Shown piece by piece: positions 16,775 through 27,793 of a DNA stretch of 64,000 bases. The stretch is from positions 1-64,000 of the forward strand of contig NZ_AWQQ01000049.1 of assembly GCF_002607855.1 (NCBI RefSeq), read 5' to 3'. Origin of the DNA: Desulforamulus profundi (lineage in GTDB: Bacteria > Bacillota_B > Desulfotomaculia > Desulfotomaculales > Desulfotomaculaceae). How positions within the stretch are numbered: the stretch's first letter is position 1; every line of letters begins with the position of its first letter. The position numbers and the translations under genes are program-made. The notes below the pieces were generated by a model. The model did no database searches, was not told the DNA's origin, and worked only from the letters and a program-made list of their open reading frames with translations.

Positions 16775-19529
16775 CTACCATAAAGACAATTGATCCAGCT
16801 TCTCATCCATTGCAGCAAGGGCCATATCCTTTAACTGCCGGTGCTCGGGCTGCCCTGCCGGAATGGCCCGCACCAGGCCGCATAAGCCGAGAGAAAATCA
16901 TCGCTCTGCAACAGGTTTGCCTGCTGGACAAAGCGGCGAAGGGCTGCCGCCCCGTCCTCTTCATAAATCAAAAGAGCGGTGTGGATGGCGTCAATATAAC
17001 TGGTAAAGGACTGGGCATTGACGTCTACCTGTCCTCGGCGGGAGCGTTCTTTGGGGCTGGTAAGAACAATAAAGTTGCCGTCCTTTTTATAAATTTGTTT
17101 CTGGGTGCGCAGGGCATCGATATCCACACCCACACTCAGTGCCAGCTTGTGTCCCTCGTCAAAGGGGAACTGGGGTGCTTGGTAGATATCCCAGGCCAGG
17201 ATGTACCAGCGGGTCACCGGGTCAAACCGGCCCCGCCGCCCCTGCAGCAGGCTCTGCACCCGGTAATCGGTGACCACCCGGCGGGCTTCGTCCAGGGCTT
17301 TGTCCGGGCTGATGGGTTCGCCGCTGCGGTCCTGTACCGGCCAGTGGCGGGAAAGAACTCCCAGCACCGGACCGAAGGTGGCCAGGTAAAGGTCCACACC
17401 GGTGATATCCGCTGCCATAAATTCCTGCACCTTTTGCAGTGCAGTCCGCCGTACTTCCGGCAGGATATCCTCCCACCAGCCGCCGGAACCGTCGGTTTCC
17501 CGCTTGCGGCAAACCAGCAGGATGGTGCTGGCAGCGGCATTTTTCCGGGCCTGGTGCAGGCTGTGCTCGCTTTCGGTATGCACCGGCCAGGAAGCCGTGA
17601 TTTCAAAACCGGCGCTGATGAGGGCGGTGGCCAGGGTGTCCCAGGCATCCACCTTTTTGTGGGTGAACATGATGGTAAGTACACCATCTGGGCGCAGTAC
17701 CCGGTACATTTCCTGGAAGCAGAGTTGCATCTTTTGCTGATAATCCTGCCTGGCCAGTTCCGCCGGTGAGACATCGAAGCCCCGGAAACGGGCCGGGTTG
17801 GCCACTGCTTCGTCGTCTTTGTTGGTTAACTCGTCAGAGAAGGCCTCGGGATAAATATCTCCCAGGGTGCGTTTCATCCAGACGTAGAAAAAGTCGCTTA
17901 GTTCGGCATACATGACGTTGTCATAATAGGGCGGGTCCACGACAATGGCGTGAATGGTGTTGTCTTGGATGTGGTGCAGGTTGGCTGCGGAACCCTGGGT
18001 AAGAATTAGTTTATTATTAATCTTCTCGTCAGGAAATAACTGTCCCCCGTTACCATTTAGCAGTTCACAAATTCCCTTGTAGGCATCTAATACCTGATCT
18101 TTTACCCAGGGCCAAAGCATACGGCTGTGATCAAATTCACCGTGACTCCATTTAAATGAAAAATCGTGGCGATCGAATGTATTTGCTATTTTATTTCTAG
18201 TACCATCCCATCGAACCAATCGTGAATTATAGTCAACTGCCTTGTCAAACATAATTGCCAGGTAAGTGATAATTGCCGCTGCTTTTGATGGTTCATATTG
18301 TTCTTTAATTTTATCTTTGACCTGAAGTATTGCGTCTAAATATGTTAAGTGGGAGAGAAGTTGTCGGGGACTAAAAATGTTATGCCATAATTTAAATCCA
18401 TATCTTATAGCCTCCACAGTTTTCTCTCCTATCGGTATAGTTTCGTCAGGTACGTATCCCTTCATTTGCAACTCTAGAATTCTTGTTATTAAAACCATTT
18501 CTGCTTCTTTAGCGGTCGCTAAATCATCATCTGCTGGCGCTCTAAACATTCGTTTAGGTCTTTTTCCAACTAACTTCTTATAACTTATAGAGTAAAGCTG
18601 TTGATCCATCTGTCCTGTTTGGGCTTGTTCCTTTATATAGTCACCTTTCAGAACGCCAGCACACCGTGGCACTTACCAATACCTCGTGCGACAGTTCCCT
18701 GGTCGGGGTCGTACTGATGCTTTTTTACGTTTTCAATCAGCTCAAAAGAACATTCATTAGATTCCTTGCTAACTATAAGTTTAACTGCAACCTTTTTCTT
18801 TTCAGTTTTTTCCAGCCACCAGTTGGGGCTCAGTGGTACTTTCAACTGGCAATCTGGACAGGTTACCGTTCTTGCCCAGATATAGGCAAAGATATTTTCA
18901 TCATCCCCTTTAGGAAAAAACTCCTCCAATTGGGGACCGGCGATTTCTTGAACCCGTTGTGCCCACTTCTCTATCTCATCATATAGTTCTTTCCCAAACA
19001 AGGCCGGGTATTCGATGGTTGCCCGTTCAATGACATGTGCCACTGGGTTTAACTCGTTAGCATATGTATCAAAGCCAAGCCTATATGCCTCAAGAGGAAT
19101 ACTTCCACCACCGGCCATTGGATCTAAAACAGAAATATCTGCATTCCCCCATACTTCCGATGCTTTCTTTTTTATCTCTTCTTGTTTATTAGCATCCAAT
19201 ACATATTTAAAAGCACGTTCATAACCAAAAGGATCTTTTAACTTTTCACCAGTTTTAGCTGCTTCTTCAATTCTTTTTTTTGCTTCTATAGGAAGCCCTA
19301 AAATACCTATAGATCTATTAAACCATTCTTTATTGGTGGTAGTAGGTAGTACACTGGCAAGAACTGCTGCTTTACATAATGTTAAAGGACGACGTGCCCA
19401 CCAAACATGAAGAAAGCTAATGGGTGGAAGTGCACTGCTTGCTCCCCGCTCCCTTTGACACTCAATGCCCAACTCCTGCACCGGAAACCACTTCTCTATT
19501 AAAACCGCCGGTCGCTTCTCCTTGGTCAC
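16775..19529 (-). CDS. DUF1156 adenine-specific DNA methyltransferase (two 1-nt frameshifts)
   Basis: Adding one C near 18670 and one C near 16867 gives a protein of about 918 aa. The N-terminus has the DUF1156 signature LPPISFLHVWWARRPLTLCK. SAM-binding motif I is LDPMAGGGSIPLEA, a zinc knuckle CPDC...CPRC lies in the middle, and catalytic motif IV is VVDPPYYDN, as in N6-adenine methylases. A late motif LTIMFTHKK is also present. It should mark host DNA so that the partner helicase/nuclease attacks only unmodified DNA (inference). GTG at 19529 follows the stop codon of the small upstream gene directly. Confidence 0.88.
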
Positions 19530-19963
19530 TTAATTCTCCTCCTCGGAAAGTAAAATCCTGAGGCTCGTAAGGCCCGCTGTCGTTCACCGTTACGGCACTT
19601 GGCAAACCAGTAATAGGCCTCCTCATCACTCATGCGGCTGATGCCCAGGTATATTTCCTCCACCCGCTGGATTTTTTGCAGCGGTTTCACCGCCAGGAAA
19701 ATTAATCCGATTTTTATGCCGCTGATTTCTTTTATATTGTAAGGGGCCCGGCGTCCGGCCTTCAAAGTAGACGGGTCGTAGCCGTTTTTCCTTAGTTCCT
19801 CCAGCAGCACCGGCCGCACAGCCTGCAGCCGCCAGCCGGCGAGAGTCTCAATTTTCATCGGCAGCTGGGGCATTTGGCCCTTGAGGTGATAGGGTACCTG
19901 GTATAAGGTCACCTGGTAGTCGTTATCCGGTAACTGCTCCACCTGTAGTGTGAAAACCTGCAT
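19530..19963 (-). CDS. Small conserved protein between DUF499 and DUF1156 genes (1-nt frameshift near 19562)
   Basis: The restored length is about 144 aa. The C-terminal phrase EEAYYWFAKCRNGERQRALR is distinctive and continues as ALRILLSEEEN after one C is added at 19562-19563, after which the stop codon abuts the methylase start. The N-terminal part is beta-rich. No catalytic residues are evident. Small proteins occupy this slot in related DUF499/DUF1156 operons (some of the DUF3780 type), but I cannot assign the exact family. Confidence 0.7.
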
Positions 19964-19966
19964 TGA

Positions 19967-22900
19967 CTATTCATCCTTTGTCTCTTTAGCCTCAATTTCT
20001 ATTTTTTCCACTTTAAAGGTATTGAGCGATTCATTCATCTTGGCCAGCTCTTCCCCCTGCGGAGAAACCGGTTCGGGATACTCAAAGGTCAGCCTGGTTT
20101 CCACATAAGTTTCCCTGGCTGATTTGGCCAGCCGCTCGGTAAAGTTCTTTACTTCCCGGTAATTTTGCCAGCCACCGCTAAATTTCAACTCCAGGCTGCC
20201 ATCGGGTAGTTCCACTGTAAAGTCCTGCTCAATAACCGGATTTTGCTTCTGGTATTGGGGCAGCATCAAGGCTACCGCCTGGACGGACTTAATATCTTTT
20301 AATTTAATGGTGAGGCTGGCCAATGCCTCAACCTTTTCCTTTTCGCAGAGGTCCCTTAAATCTGCAAAGGCTTTGTTGGGGACCCCGGCAGCCACCAGAG
20401 GCTTTTTCTCATGGAAGTACCCCTCACCCCCACCGGAATTAAGACAAACACAGGGGTTTTGGCCGCAGAGAGGACACACCTGTTTGGGAGGTTTGGGGCC
20501 CGTCGTACCGCCGCCTCCGGTCGCCGGTTGGGCTGGTTTTGGCCTTTCCAGGATGCCGTCTCGTAACGCCTTTTCTCTGGTATAGAGCTTATGGCCGGGG
20601 GTTAATTGTACCATTAAGCCAGCGGCATTATCCCGGGTAAAGGCCTTCTGGCCGTTATAATAAACCCACAGGCCCTTTTGCACGCCCTCTTTAATAGTTT
20701 CTTTCACCTGTTCCGGATCAAACAGGATGGGCAATACCCGCTTCTGGCAGAAAGCCTGCCGGAATTCCTCGGTGGTCATTTCTTCTTTGGTGCCGGTCCA
20801 AATCTTGCTCTGGGCGTAGGCTGCCGCCAGGGGTTTGTCCTGGGAGGTCAGGGTCTTGCCCAGTTCCGATAATACCTGCAGCAGCAAGTCCTGCTGGTTG
20901 GTATTATTGATTTGACCCACATCCTGGGGTGGCAGCACATGCTGGGCCAGGCCGGCCACCGCACCGGCCTCTCCGCTGGGATAGAACAGGTGCCGGTAGG
21001 CCGAAGCCACCCGGACTTTCAGGTCCAGCTCGGCGGCCGCCGCCCGGTTTTTCAATTCCTCTCGCTGCTCTTTGGTAAAGTCCTTGAGCCTTTCTTTATC
21101 GGTTAAGGCCGCCAGGGCTTTGTACTTGCGGGCTTGTTCGATCATCGGGGCTACTTCGTTGGCGTTGGCCACCAGAAAAATCAAGTTATTTTGGTTTATG
21201 CGGAAGGCCTGCTGTGCACCGGCCTTCTGGTAAATGCGGTCCACCAGCACCGGCGGATCATCATAAGCCTGGCTCTGGCTGGCATTGACCGTTTCACTGT
21301 CAAAATGTATAATCACCAGTTTAGGCTTGCCGGTATCATCGTCCACACTTTCCGGCCCTTCAGGAAAGAAAACCGGTTTGAAATGCTTTTCAGCGTAATA
21401 GTTTTTAATGCGGGCAGCCAGTTCCTGTTTAGCCACTGCCTTGGTGTAGTTGTCGGTTTCGTCGGCGACTATTTTGTTGATGGACGGTTCGGTTTTAAAC
21501 CGGTAGCGGGCCCCGTCAAACTCCATATACCAGCAGGTTTTTTCCAGGTCTGTTAGGGCTTTGCTGATAAATTGGTAATCCAGCCCCGGCTGCCCAACCG
21601 CCAAATTTAATAAAGCCGGTTCTACACCGGAGGCAACGCCTGGGTGATGCTATGCAGAAAAACCGTTTGGGCCACCCGTTTACCCAAGGGAGGCTTGTCT
21701 TTGGACAGCCAGTCCTGGTCGATTTCCTGGACGTGGGTATCTTGCTTTTCACTAAATATATCTGCTTCAATGACGGAAGTAAAGGCATCCCGCCCCAAAC
21801 GGCTGGTCAGATCGTCCCGAATGATTGGCACTGCCAGTTCCACATGATGGGGGTGGATCAGATATGTATCCGCTTCCTTTTGTTGCCAGAGGTTTAGAAT
21901 TACGCTGGCCAGGAGACGCAGGGCACCCCTGGTTTTTTGAAAATTTTGGATAGTAGCTGTCTTTCGGTTCAGGGTATCCAGCAGTTCAGGGTGGAAGGGG
22001 TAACTGCGGCATAACTCGTCTTTATATTCTACCCGCATAGCCTTTTGTGGCAGTGCCACTCCTTGTTCATGGGCCTTACGATAATAGTCAAAAAACTCCT
22101 GCGCCACTGCTGCACCGGCACTTTCATCCACCCGGGTAAAGAGGCGACGTTTAACAATGGCGGCAATCTCGGTCTCCGCAGTGGGCCGCAGTACCTTTTC
22201 CAAGCGGGCGGAAACCCGGGAGGTTTCCCGTAAAGCAGTCTTCAAATCCTCGGTTTCGGAGGCATAGGCATCACTGGTTTCCGCCAGTGTATAAACCACC
22301 ACTACCCTTTCCTTGCTGGCAGCAAACTCCAGAAGGGTGTGCATAAAGGCCACAGTCTGCCCCGCCAGGGTATCCTGACCCACCATTTTTCCATTGGCGG
22401 CCCGGTAATAGCGGGCAATTTCATCAATCATAATTAAGGTGGGCCGGTTGCCGATTAATTTTTCTAACCGCTGGGTACCGGGAGCGATACCTGAGCGATC
22501 GTTTTCTTCCATAATTTTATAACCGGTGGGTCCTGCCAGTTGGTAGGCAATCTCCCCCCACATGGTGTAGGTAACGATGCCGTCAGCATGCTCTATACCA
22601 CTCTGGGGATCCAGGTCGCTGCCCACCACAGCGGCTACATCGGTTGCGTTGTTGGGTATAACCCCCGGATCAGCCAGTTGTTCTATGCCTTGTATGTTCC
22701 GCCCTTGCCTGGCCAAATGGTACAAAGCAATCAGGCTATGGGTTTTACCACCACCAAAAGATGTTTCCAGCCGAATGATAGGGTTATTGCTGGAACGAAC
22801 TCCGCTGAGGCGGCCAAATACTTCTTCTATTAACGTGGTAAGGCCACCGGTGGGAAAGGTTTGGGCAAAGAATTTTTCCGGGTTTCCGTAAACATCCGGA

Positions 22901-23007
22901 GCTTTGTTATGCATCACGTCGGATAGTTTGGCAGCAAAAATGTCTGCCTCCACCCGCCCTTCCAGTACCTCCTGGCGGGGTTGGCAAGTTTGAAAAAACG
23001 TTTCCAT
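19967..23007 (-). CDS. DUF499 P-loop ATPase (1-nt frameshift near 21632)
   Basis: The restored length is about 1013 aa, typical for DUF499. Walker A reads SFGGGKTHSL and Walker B PTLIMIDEIARYYR. A central STAND-like region follows, and after it a C-terminal zinc knuckle CPLCGQNPCVCLN within a Gly/Pro-rich linker and a beta-rich end. One G missing in the CAGGC context near 21632 splits the gene; restored, it reads HSITQGVASGVEPAL. The ATG at 23007 follows CAGGAG at the right distance. It is related in style to BREX PglY/BrxC ATPases and is the first gene of the four-gene operon. Confidence 0.88.
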
Positions 23008-23171
23008 TTGACCACTCCTGTTACCAATTATTGCCAATTGATTTGACTGGACAATTGACACTTGTTGATGTTTTTATTATTCTGCATGTTGTTTGTGATA
23101 CCTGTATGAGCGTTAAAATGTTTTAAGCATCATTTCTTTGCAGGTTTTTGATTTAATTCAGTTTGTCGGTA

Positions 23172-23206
23172 ACAAAAAAACCAACCCACTGACGTGAAAG
23201 TTGGTT
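23172..23206 (-). terminator. Terminator after the M15 peptidase remnant
   Basis: On the minus strand AACCAAC / GTTGGTT is followed by TTTTTTT. Confidence 0.75.
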
Positions 23207-23222
23207 TGAAATGATTTTTATT

Positions 23223-23450
23223 TTACCCCTGCCACTTGGCCCGCCAGCTCCGCACGTCCACATGGACAAAACCCTGCTGCTGGTAAAGCCGATGCCGTCA
23301 AACCCGCCTGCTCCGCCAGGCTGGCTGCTTCTTCAGCCGCCAAACCAAGCACCCGGATGTCCGCCGCCATGCCTTTTAAATGGTAAGAATTAGCGGCACC
23401 GCCCACCGCCCGGTTGTGGGCCGGGCAGCGGTAGCCGTTAAAATCAATAA
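23223..23450 (-). pseudogene. Peptidase M15 (YcbK/DUF882-like) fragment, two 1-nt frameshifts
   Basis: The minus strand reads GYRCPAHNRAVGGAANSYHL, then KGMAADIRV. After one base is added to each of two runs it continues to GFDGIGFYQQQGFVHVDVRS. These are the His/Asp/His zinc-binding motifs of the M15 family, which cleaves cross-linked cell-wall peptides and is common in phage endolysins and tails. No start codon is evident upstream, and the usual N-terminal 40-50 residues are missing, so it is probably a remnant of a prophage or cell-wall gene. Confidence 0.65.
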
Positions 23451-23536
23451 GATTTTGCGTTTTTTTATATCTCCGCGAACTTTTGGAGCTTGATTTGTCT
23501 CTTTATAAGTGGAATAAATGAAAGGAGGTTGATCAA

Positions 23537-24121
23537 ATGAGTTTCGATTACCATCTCTTTGTCCAAATCAACAGCCTGGCGGGTCATGTCCACCTACTGG
23601 ACGTTTTCATGCTGGCATTTACCAGGTGGGGATTTCTCCTCTATGGTCTGGCCCTGGCAGCCCTGTGGTTCCAGAGGACCCGGCCCGAGCAAAGGGGCCT
23701 CCGCCGCAAAGGGGTGCTGAAAGTATGCTTTAGCGCCGCCATCGCCCTGGGGCTGAACCAACTCATTGGCCTGCTTTACTTTCGGCCCAGACCCTTTGCC
23801 ACCCATGAGGTGACTCTGCTGCTGGATCGGTCCCCGGATCCCTCTTTTCCCAGTGACCATGCCACCGGGGCATCTTCGGTGAACGCCAGCATCATGAGGG
23901 TCCATAAAGGTTGGGGCATACTATTGACACCCCTATCCCTAATTATAATCTTTTCCAGGGTCTATTGCGGGACCCATTACCCCCTTGACGTTGTGGGAGG
24001 AGTTGCCACCGGTCTTTTAGGAAGTCATCTGGCCAACAAACTTTGGCCCTATATGGACGGCACAGCCGATAAAGTGATTGCCCTAGTGGAAGGTTTCACC
24101 CGTAGGTCTGCCGGGGTCTAA
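23537..24121 (+). CDS. PAP2-family phosphatase, probably undecaprenyl-diphosphatase (BcrC-like)
   Basis: A 194-aa membrane protein with about five to six transmembrane segments and the three PAP2 motifs: YFRPRPF (motif 1, partly changed from KxxxxxxRP), FPSDHATG (motif 2) and SRVYCGTHYPLDVVGG (motif 3). It would dephosphorylate undecaprenyl diphosphate outside the membrane to recycle the cell-wall lipid carrier. A strong AAAGGAGGTTGATCAA site sets the start. It lies 14 nt upstream of an ECF sigma gene, so it may belong to an envelope-stress operon. Confidence 0.88.
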   Translation: MSFDYHLFVQINSLAGHVHLLDVFMLAFTRWGFLLYGLALAALWFQRTRPEQRGLRRKGVLKVCFSAAIALGLNQLIGLLYFRPRPFATHEVTLLLDRSPDPSFPSDHATGASSVNASIMRVHKGWGILLTPLSLIIIFSRVYCGTHYPLDVVGGVATGLLGSHLANKLWPYMDGTADKVIALVEGFTRRSAGV

Positions 24122-24135
24122 GGGAGGTTTACCCG

Positions 24136-24678
24136 TTGGTCGAAGTTTCACTTATCGAGCAGCTACAACGGGGCGATATAAAAGCCTTTGAAAAGCTGGT
24201 AGAGAGCACCCGGCAGCGGGGGTTGAATATTGCCTACGGTATTTTGCAGGACCCGCAGGATGCTGAGGAGATTCTGCAGGAGGCTTACTTACAGGTTTAT
24301 CATCATATCGGGCAACTGAAGGCACCGGAAACCTTTCGAAGCTGGTTTGGCAAAATTGTCACCCACCTGGCCTTGCGGCGTGCCAAAGAAAAGGGGCGGT
24401 TTAAAACCATCCCTTTGGAAGACTTGCCTGCGGCAGGGTGCAGCATAACCGAGGGTCCGGAATACTTCCTCTTAAAAAAGGAGAAGCAGGTACACGTGGC
24501 CCAAACCCTGAAAACTCTCCCGGACGAGTACCGGGCGGCCCTGATCCTCCGGGAATGGGAGGATTATTCCTACCAGGAAATTAGCGAGGTATTGGACATC
24601 CCACTGGGAACGGTAAAGTCCCGGATTTACTGTGCCCGCAAACTGTTGTCGAAGAAATTAATCGAAGGAGGCTGCTAA
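24136..24678 (+). CDS. ECF-type RNA polymerase sigma factor
   Basis: A 180-aa sigma-70 family protein with a region 2 (AFEKLVESTRQRGLNIAYGI, then DAEEILQEAYLQVY) and a region 4 helix-turn-helix (YQEISEVLDIPLGTVKSRIYCARKLL). The TTG start at 24136 follows GGGAGG. The stop codon is one base from the anti-sigma gene, so the pair is co-expressed. It probably controls its own operon and envelope functions. No autoregulatory promoter could be recognised. Confidence 0.93.
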   Translation: MVEVSLIEQLQRGDIKAFEKLVESTRQRGLNIAYGILQDPQDAEEILQEAYLQVYHHIGQLKAPETFRSWFGKIVTHLALRRAKEKGRFKTIPLEDLPAAGCSITEGPEYFLLKKEKQVHVAQTLKTLPDEYRAALILREWEDYSYQEISEVLDIPLGTVKSRIYCARKLLSKKLIEGGC

Positions 24679-24679
24679 A

Positions 24680-25195
24680 ATGGTCGATGTCATGTGCTGC
24701 GAAGAAAATGTATCGGCCTACCTGGACGGGGAACTGCCCCCGGAGGAAGCCCTGGCCTTTGAACAACATCTCCGCTCCTGTGCCCGCTGCCGGGAGTCCC
24801 TAAACCAACTACAAGCTCTGTCCGGGGCTGTTCAGGCACTCCCCCGCCCGTCGGTGAACCCTTGGCTTACGGCGCAAATTATGGACCGCCTGCAGGCAAG
24901 TCAAACCGTCAGCGACCTGCCCTTAACCCGGCTGCTCCGCTCCTGGGGGCTCTTGAGCCTTCTGGCCTTTGGAGCGTTGTTTGTTCTCTTTGGCCCTGTC
25001 ATACTGGGTTTTTTCTCGGTGGTGGTAAAGGATTTCTTCCTCCTTGCCTCCCTGGTGGTAAAAATCAGCCGCCAGGTGCCTCCGGGGGCCGTTAACGGCG
25101 TGACGGGTTTGGCGCTGCTGGCAGGAGCGTTGGTTGCGTTTTATGGTTTTGGACGTATTTATGCCACTTTGTCCCAGGAGGAGTTGATTTCATGA
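24680..25195 (+). CDS. Membrane anti-sigma factor with zinc finger
   Basis: A 171-aa protein. The N-terminal zinc-binding anti-sigma domain reads CCEENVSAYLDGELPPEEAL followed by HLRSCARCRESL (HxxxCxxC). Two hydrophobic segments (about 86-110 and 138-158) anchor it in the membrane. It should hold the upstream sigma factor inactive until an envelope signal arrives. It overlaps the next gene start by 4 nt. Confidence 0.88.
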   Translation: MVDVMCCEENVSAYLDGELPPEEALAFEQHLRSCARCRESLNQLQALSGAVQALPRPSVNPWLTAQIMDRLQASQTVSDLPLTRLLRSWGLLSLLAFGALFVLFGPVILGFFSVVVKDFFLLASLVVKISRQVPPGAVNGVTGLALLAGALVAFYGFGRIYATLSQEELIS

Positions 25196-26019
25196 AGCAA
25201 GTCTTGATGGTTTTAGTAACGCTATTATTTTTATCGGGAACCCACGCTGCCCCTGCCCGGGCCGATGAGCCCTTTTATCACCTGAACCGAGTTGTGCAGG
25301 AAGGGCAGCGGGTGGAAAATGTTTTTCTTTATGGGGAAGACGGTATTATCGCCGGGGTGGTGGAGGATGAAGTGGTTGTCATTAACGGCAACCTGACCCT
25401 GACCAAAACCGCCCGCATCCAGGATCGGATTTTTCTTATCGGAGGGCAGTTGAACCAGGAGCCGGGGGCCGCTGTCGGCAAGGGCATCTTTCACATTAAC
25501 CTGGCCAATGAAAATCTCAACAGTCTGCTGCTGGGGGCCGGGGCCTTTGTGCTGCTGGAACTGGCGAAGCTGGCCCTGGCCCTGTATGTTTTCCTGGCCA
25601 GTCTGATTTCTCTCTTTGTCCTAAAAAACCGAATGAACCGGGCCAAAGGCGCTCTACAGAGCGGCACCGTCAAAGTGGGCCTCCTGGGCTTCTTTGGTGC
25701 TCTTGGTCTGGGGCTGGTTTTCCTGGCCCTGGTGGTAACCGTCTGGGGCATCCCGTTGGCTCTTTTGCTGGGGCTTTTGCTTTTGGCCCTGCTGCCGGTG
25801 GGGCTCTCGGCTTTAAGCCTTCTCACCGGAGAGCTGCTGTTAAAAAATTTTGCCTGGGGCCAGAAGCCCCTTTACCAAGTTCTCATCGGGTCTTTGTTCT
25901 TGGTGGCCCTTTTTAATTTCCCGGTCCTGGGTGTCCTCTGGGGCATCCTGGTCCTGGTCTTTGCCCTGGGCGCGGTGGCCGCCAGTCTGCTGCCTGGGAA
26001 GGGGGATCATCATGCTTAG
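25192..26019 (+). CDS. Polytopic membrane protein with signal peptide and bactofilin-like repeat region
   Basis: A 275-aa protein. A cleavable signal peptide ends near AAPARADEP. An extracytoplasmic beta-rich stretch follows ([20 protein letters not shown], then [20 protein letters not shown]), resembling the polymer-forming/bactofilin-like repeats of sigma-factor-linked membrane proteins. The C-terminal half has four to five hydrophobic segments. Being co-transcribed with the sigma/anti-sigma pair suggests a role in envelope stress sensing or response. The function is otherwise unknown. Confidence 0.75.
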   Translation: MKQVLMVLVTLLFLSGTHAAPARADEPFYHLNRVVQEGQRVENVFLYGEDGIIAGVVEDEVVVINGNLTLTKTARIQDRIFLIGGQLNQEPGAAVGKGIFHINLANENLNSLLLGAGAFVLLELAKLALALYVFLASLISLFVLKNRMNRAKGALQSGTVKVGLLGFFGALGLGLVFLALVVTVWGIPLALLLGLLLLALLPVGLSALSLLTGELLLKNFAWGQKPLYQVLIGSLFLVALFNFPVLGVLWGILVLVFALGAVAASLLPGKGDHHA

Positions 26020-27309
26020 CCAGTGGCTGCATTACGCGGCGGAGACCTTCCTGGTTTACGGACCCTTCGGGTTATTTTTGTTGGCCTTTGCAGAATCCTC
26101 CTTTTTTCCGGTGCCGCCGGATGTCTTGCTGATCGCCATGTCCCTACAGGAGCCAAGACTGGCTCCGTGGTATGCCCTGGTGACCACCGTTGGCTCGGTC
26201 CTGGAGGAGTCTTTGGCTATTTCATTGGCACCAAGGCTGGCCGACCCCTCTTGGACCGCTGGGTGGCCCACGAAAGGATACGGAAAATGGAGAAACTGTT
26301 CCACCGCTACGGCGGCTGGGCAGTGGCCATCGCCGGTTTTACTCCCATTCCCTACAAGGTGTTTACCATTGGTGCCGGGCTGTTCCGTATTAACAAAGGG
26401 GTGTTCCTCCTGGCTTCCCTCCTTAGCCGGGGTGCCCGCTTCTTTTTGGAGGGTTTTCTTATCTATTTCCTGGGGTCTGCGGCCAATACCCTGCTTAGCT
26501 CCTATTTGGAAATCATCACCATCTCCGTCACTGTCCTCATTCTCCTTTTGTACCTGGTTTTTCGGCATACTAAAACGGTAAACTATTTTCAAACGCTGTG
26601 GCTTTCCTTGAGGAAGAAAGTGGAAGAATTTTATAAAAAGAAAATCTCGCCCCTGGGGGCCTTTGGGAACTTTTTAGTCGTAGGTTTGGCGCTGGGTGTT
26701 GGCTTTATGCTGCTCTTTGCCAAGCTGGCAGAGGATTTGCTGGATAATGAATTAAAACTTTTTGATCAGATCGTCATTGGGATTGTGCATACCCTCCAGG
26801 GCCCCGTCATGACTACGGTGATGAAGGTCATTACCAACATAGGTTCCCCGCCGGTGATGATCGGCTTTGCACTCGTGGCGGTTGTGCTGTTGTTGGTGAA
26901 AAAACATATCTGGGACGCCACGATGGTGGGGACGGCTCTAGCAGGTAGCTGGCTCATGAACGAATTGTTAAAAGGGCTTTTTCAACGCACTCGTCCTGAC
27001 GCGGCTCGTTTAGTGGAGGTAACCGGGTACAGTTTTCCCAGCGGTCACGCGATGGTATCCTTTGCTTTGTATGGTATGCTGGCCTACCTCATTTGGATTA
27101 ATTTAACGTCCGGCTGCCTTAGAACGGTTTCAACCCTTGCCTTTGCCTTACTGGTGGTGGCCATCGGTATAAGCCGGATTTACCTGGGGGTCCATTACCC
27201 CAGCGATGTGCTGGCGGGTTTTGCCGCCGGAGGCTTTTGGTTGGTGGGGTGCATCCTGGGACTGCAAACCATTCGGTACTACAAAGGAAAGCAGCCTCCG
27301 CCCAGGTAA
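26012..27309 (+). CDS. DedA-PAP2 fusion membrane protein (1-nt frameshift near 26203)
   Basis: The restored length is about 432 aa. The N-terminal DedA/SNARE-associated domain starts [20 protein letters not shown] and carries [20 protein letters not shown] and [15 protein letters not shown]. The C-terminal PAP2 domain carries [20 protein letters not shown] and [16 protein letters not shown]. DedA proteins move lipid carriers across the membrane, and PAP2 proteins dephosphorylate them, so the fusion fits undecaprenyl-phosphate recycling. One G missing in CTGGAGG at 26203-26204 breaks the frame. The ATG at 26012 overlaps the previous stop codon. Confidence 0.85.
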
Positions 27310-27340
27310 CGATACTGCCGATGAAAGAAGGAGGTGTCCT

Positions 27341-27742
27341 TTGCCAGATATGACCACAATGGGACAATGGAAGCAACAAGCAAAAAAGATAAAAAGAGAC
27401 GTATATGCCCTGTACTTTGCCTATCGGGACCAGCGGGTTCCCTGGTATGCAAAAGTATTTATCGCCTGTGTGGTGGCCTATGCCTTTAGCCCCATCGACC
27501 TGGTGCCGGATTTTATTCCCGTACTGGGATACCTGGACGACCTGGTTTTAATCCCCCTGGGAGTAGCCCTGGCTCTAAAGATGATTCCCGCTCCCGTGAT
27601 GGAAGAATCCCGGGATAAGGCAGAACGCCTATTGAAAGAGAAGCCGAAAAACTGGGTGGCAGGGGCTATTATTCTTCTGATCTGGGTTTCTTTGTTGGCC
27701 TTGATTCTCGCCTGGGTTACTAAATTTGCGAAATTTGCTTGA
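27341..27742 (+). CDS. YkvA-family DUF1232 membrane protein
   Basis: A 133-aa protein. The DUF1232 core reads VPWYAKVFIACVVAYAFSPI, then DLVPDFIPVLGYLDDLVLIP, which is diagnostic of YkvA proteins. Two hydrophobic helices are visible, the last at the C-terminus. The TTG at 27341 is chosen because AAGGAGGTG lies 6-7 nt upstream; the ATG at 27350 is a weaker alternative. The biochemical role of the family is unknown. Confidence 0.85.
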   Translation: MPDMTTMGQWKQQAKKIKRDVYALYFAYRDQRVPWYAKVFIACVVAYAFSPIDLVPDFIPVLGYLDDLVLIPLGVALALKMIPAPVMEESRDKAERLLKEKPKNWVAGAIILLIWVSLLALILAWVTKFAKFA

Positions 27743-27793
27743 TCTCCCCGGGGGTTATGCAACTGCATACTTTTTCCTGTAAGAGGTGAAAAC

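Noticed and set aside
16762..17769. 335-aa plus-strand open frame opposite the methylase gene
   Set aside because: It is antisense to a protein with clear DUF1156 motifs, in a GC-rich region where shadow frames stay open; no independent features.
13111..23007. Assignment of the four-gene operon to DISARM or BREX
   Set aside because: There is no drmA/drmB (DUF1998) pair, no PglZ and no BrxL; only the SNF2 helicase and methylase are shared in general type.
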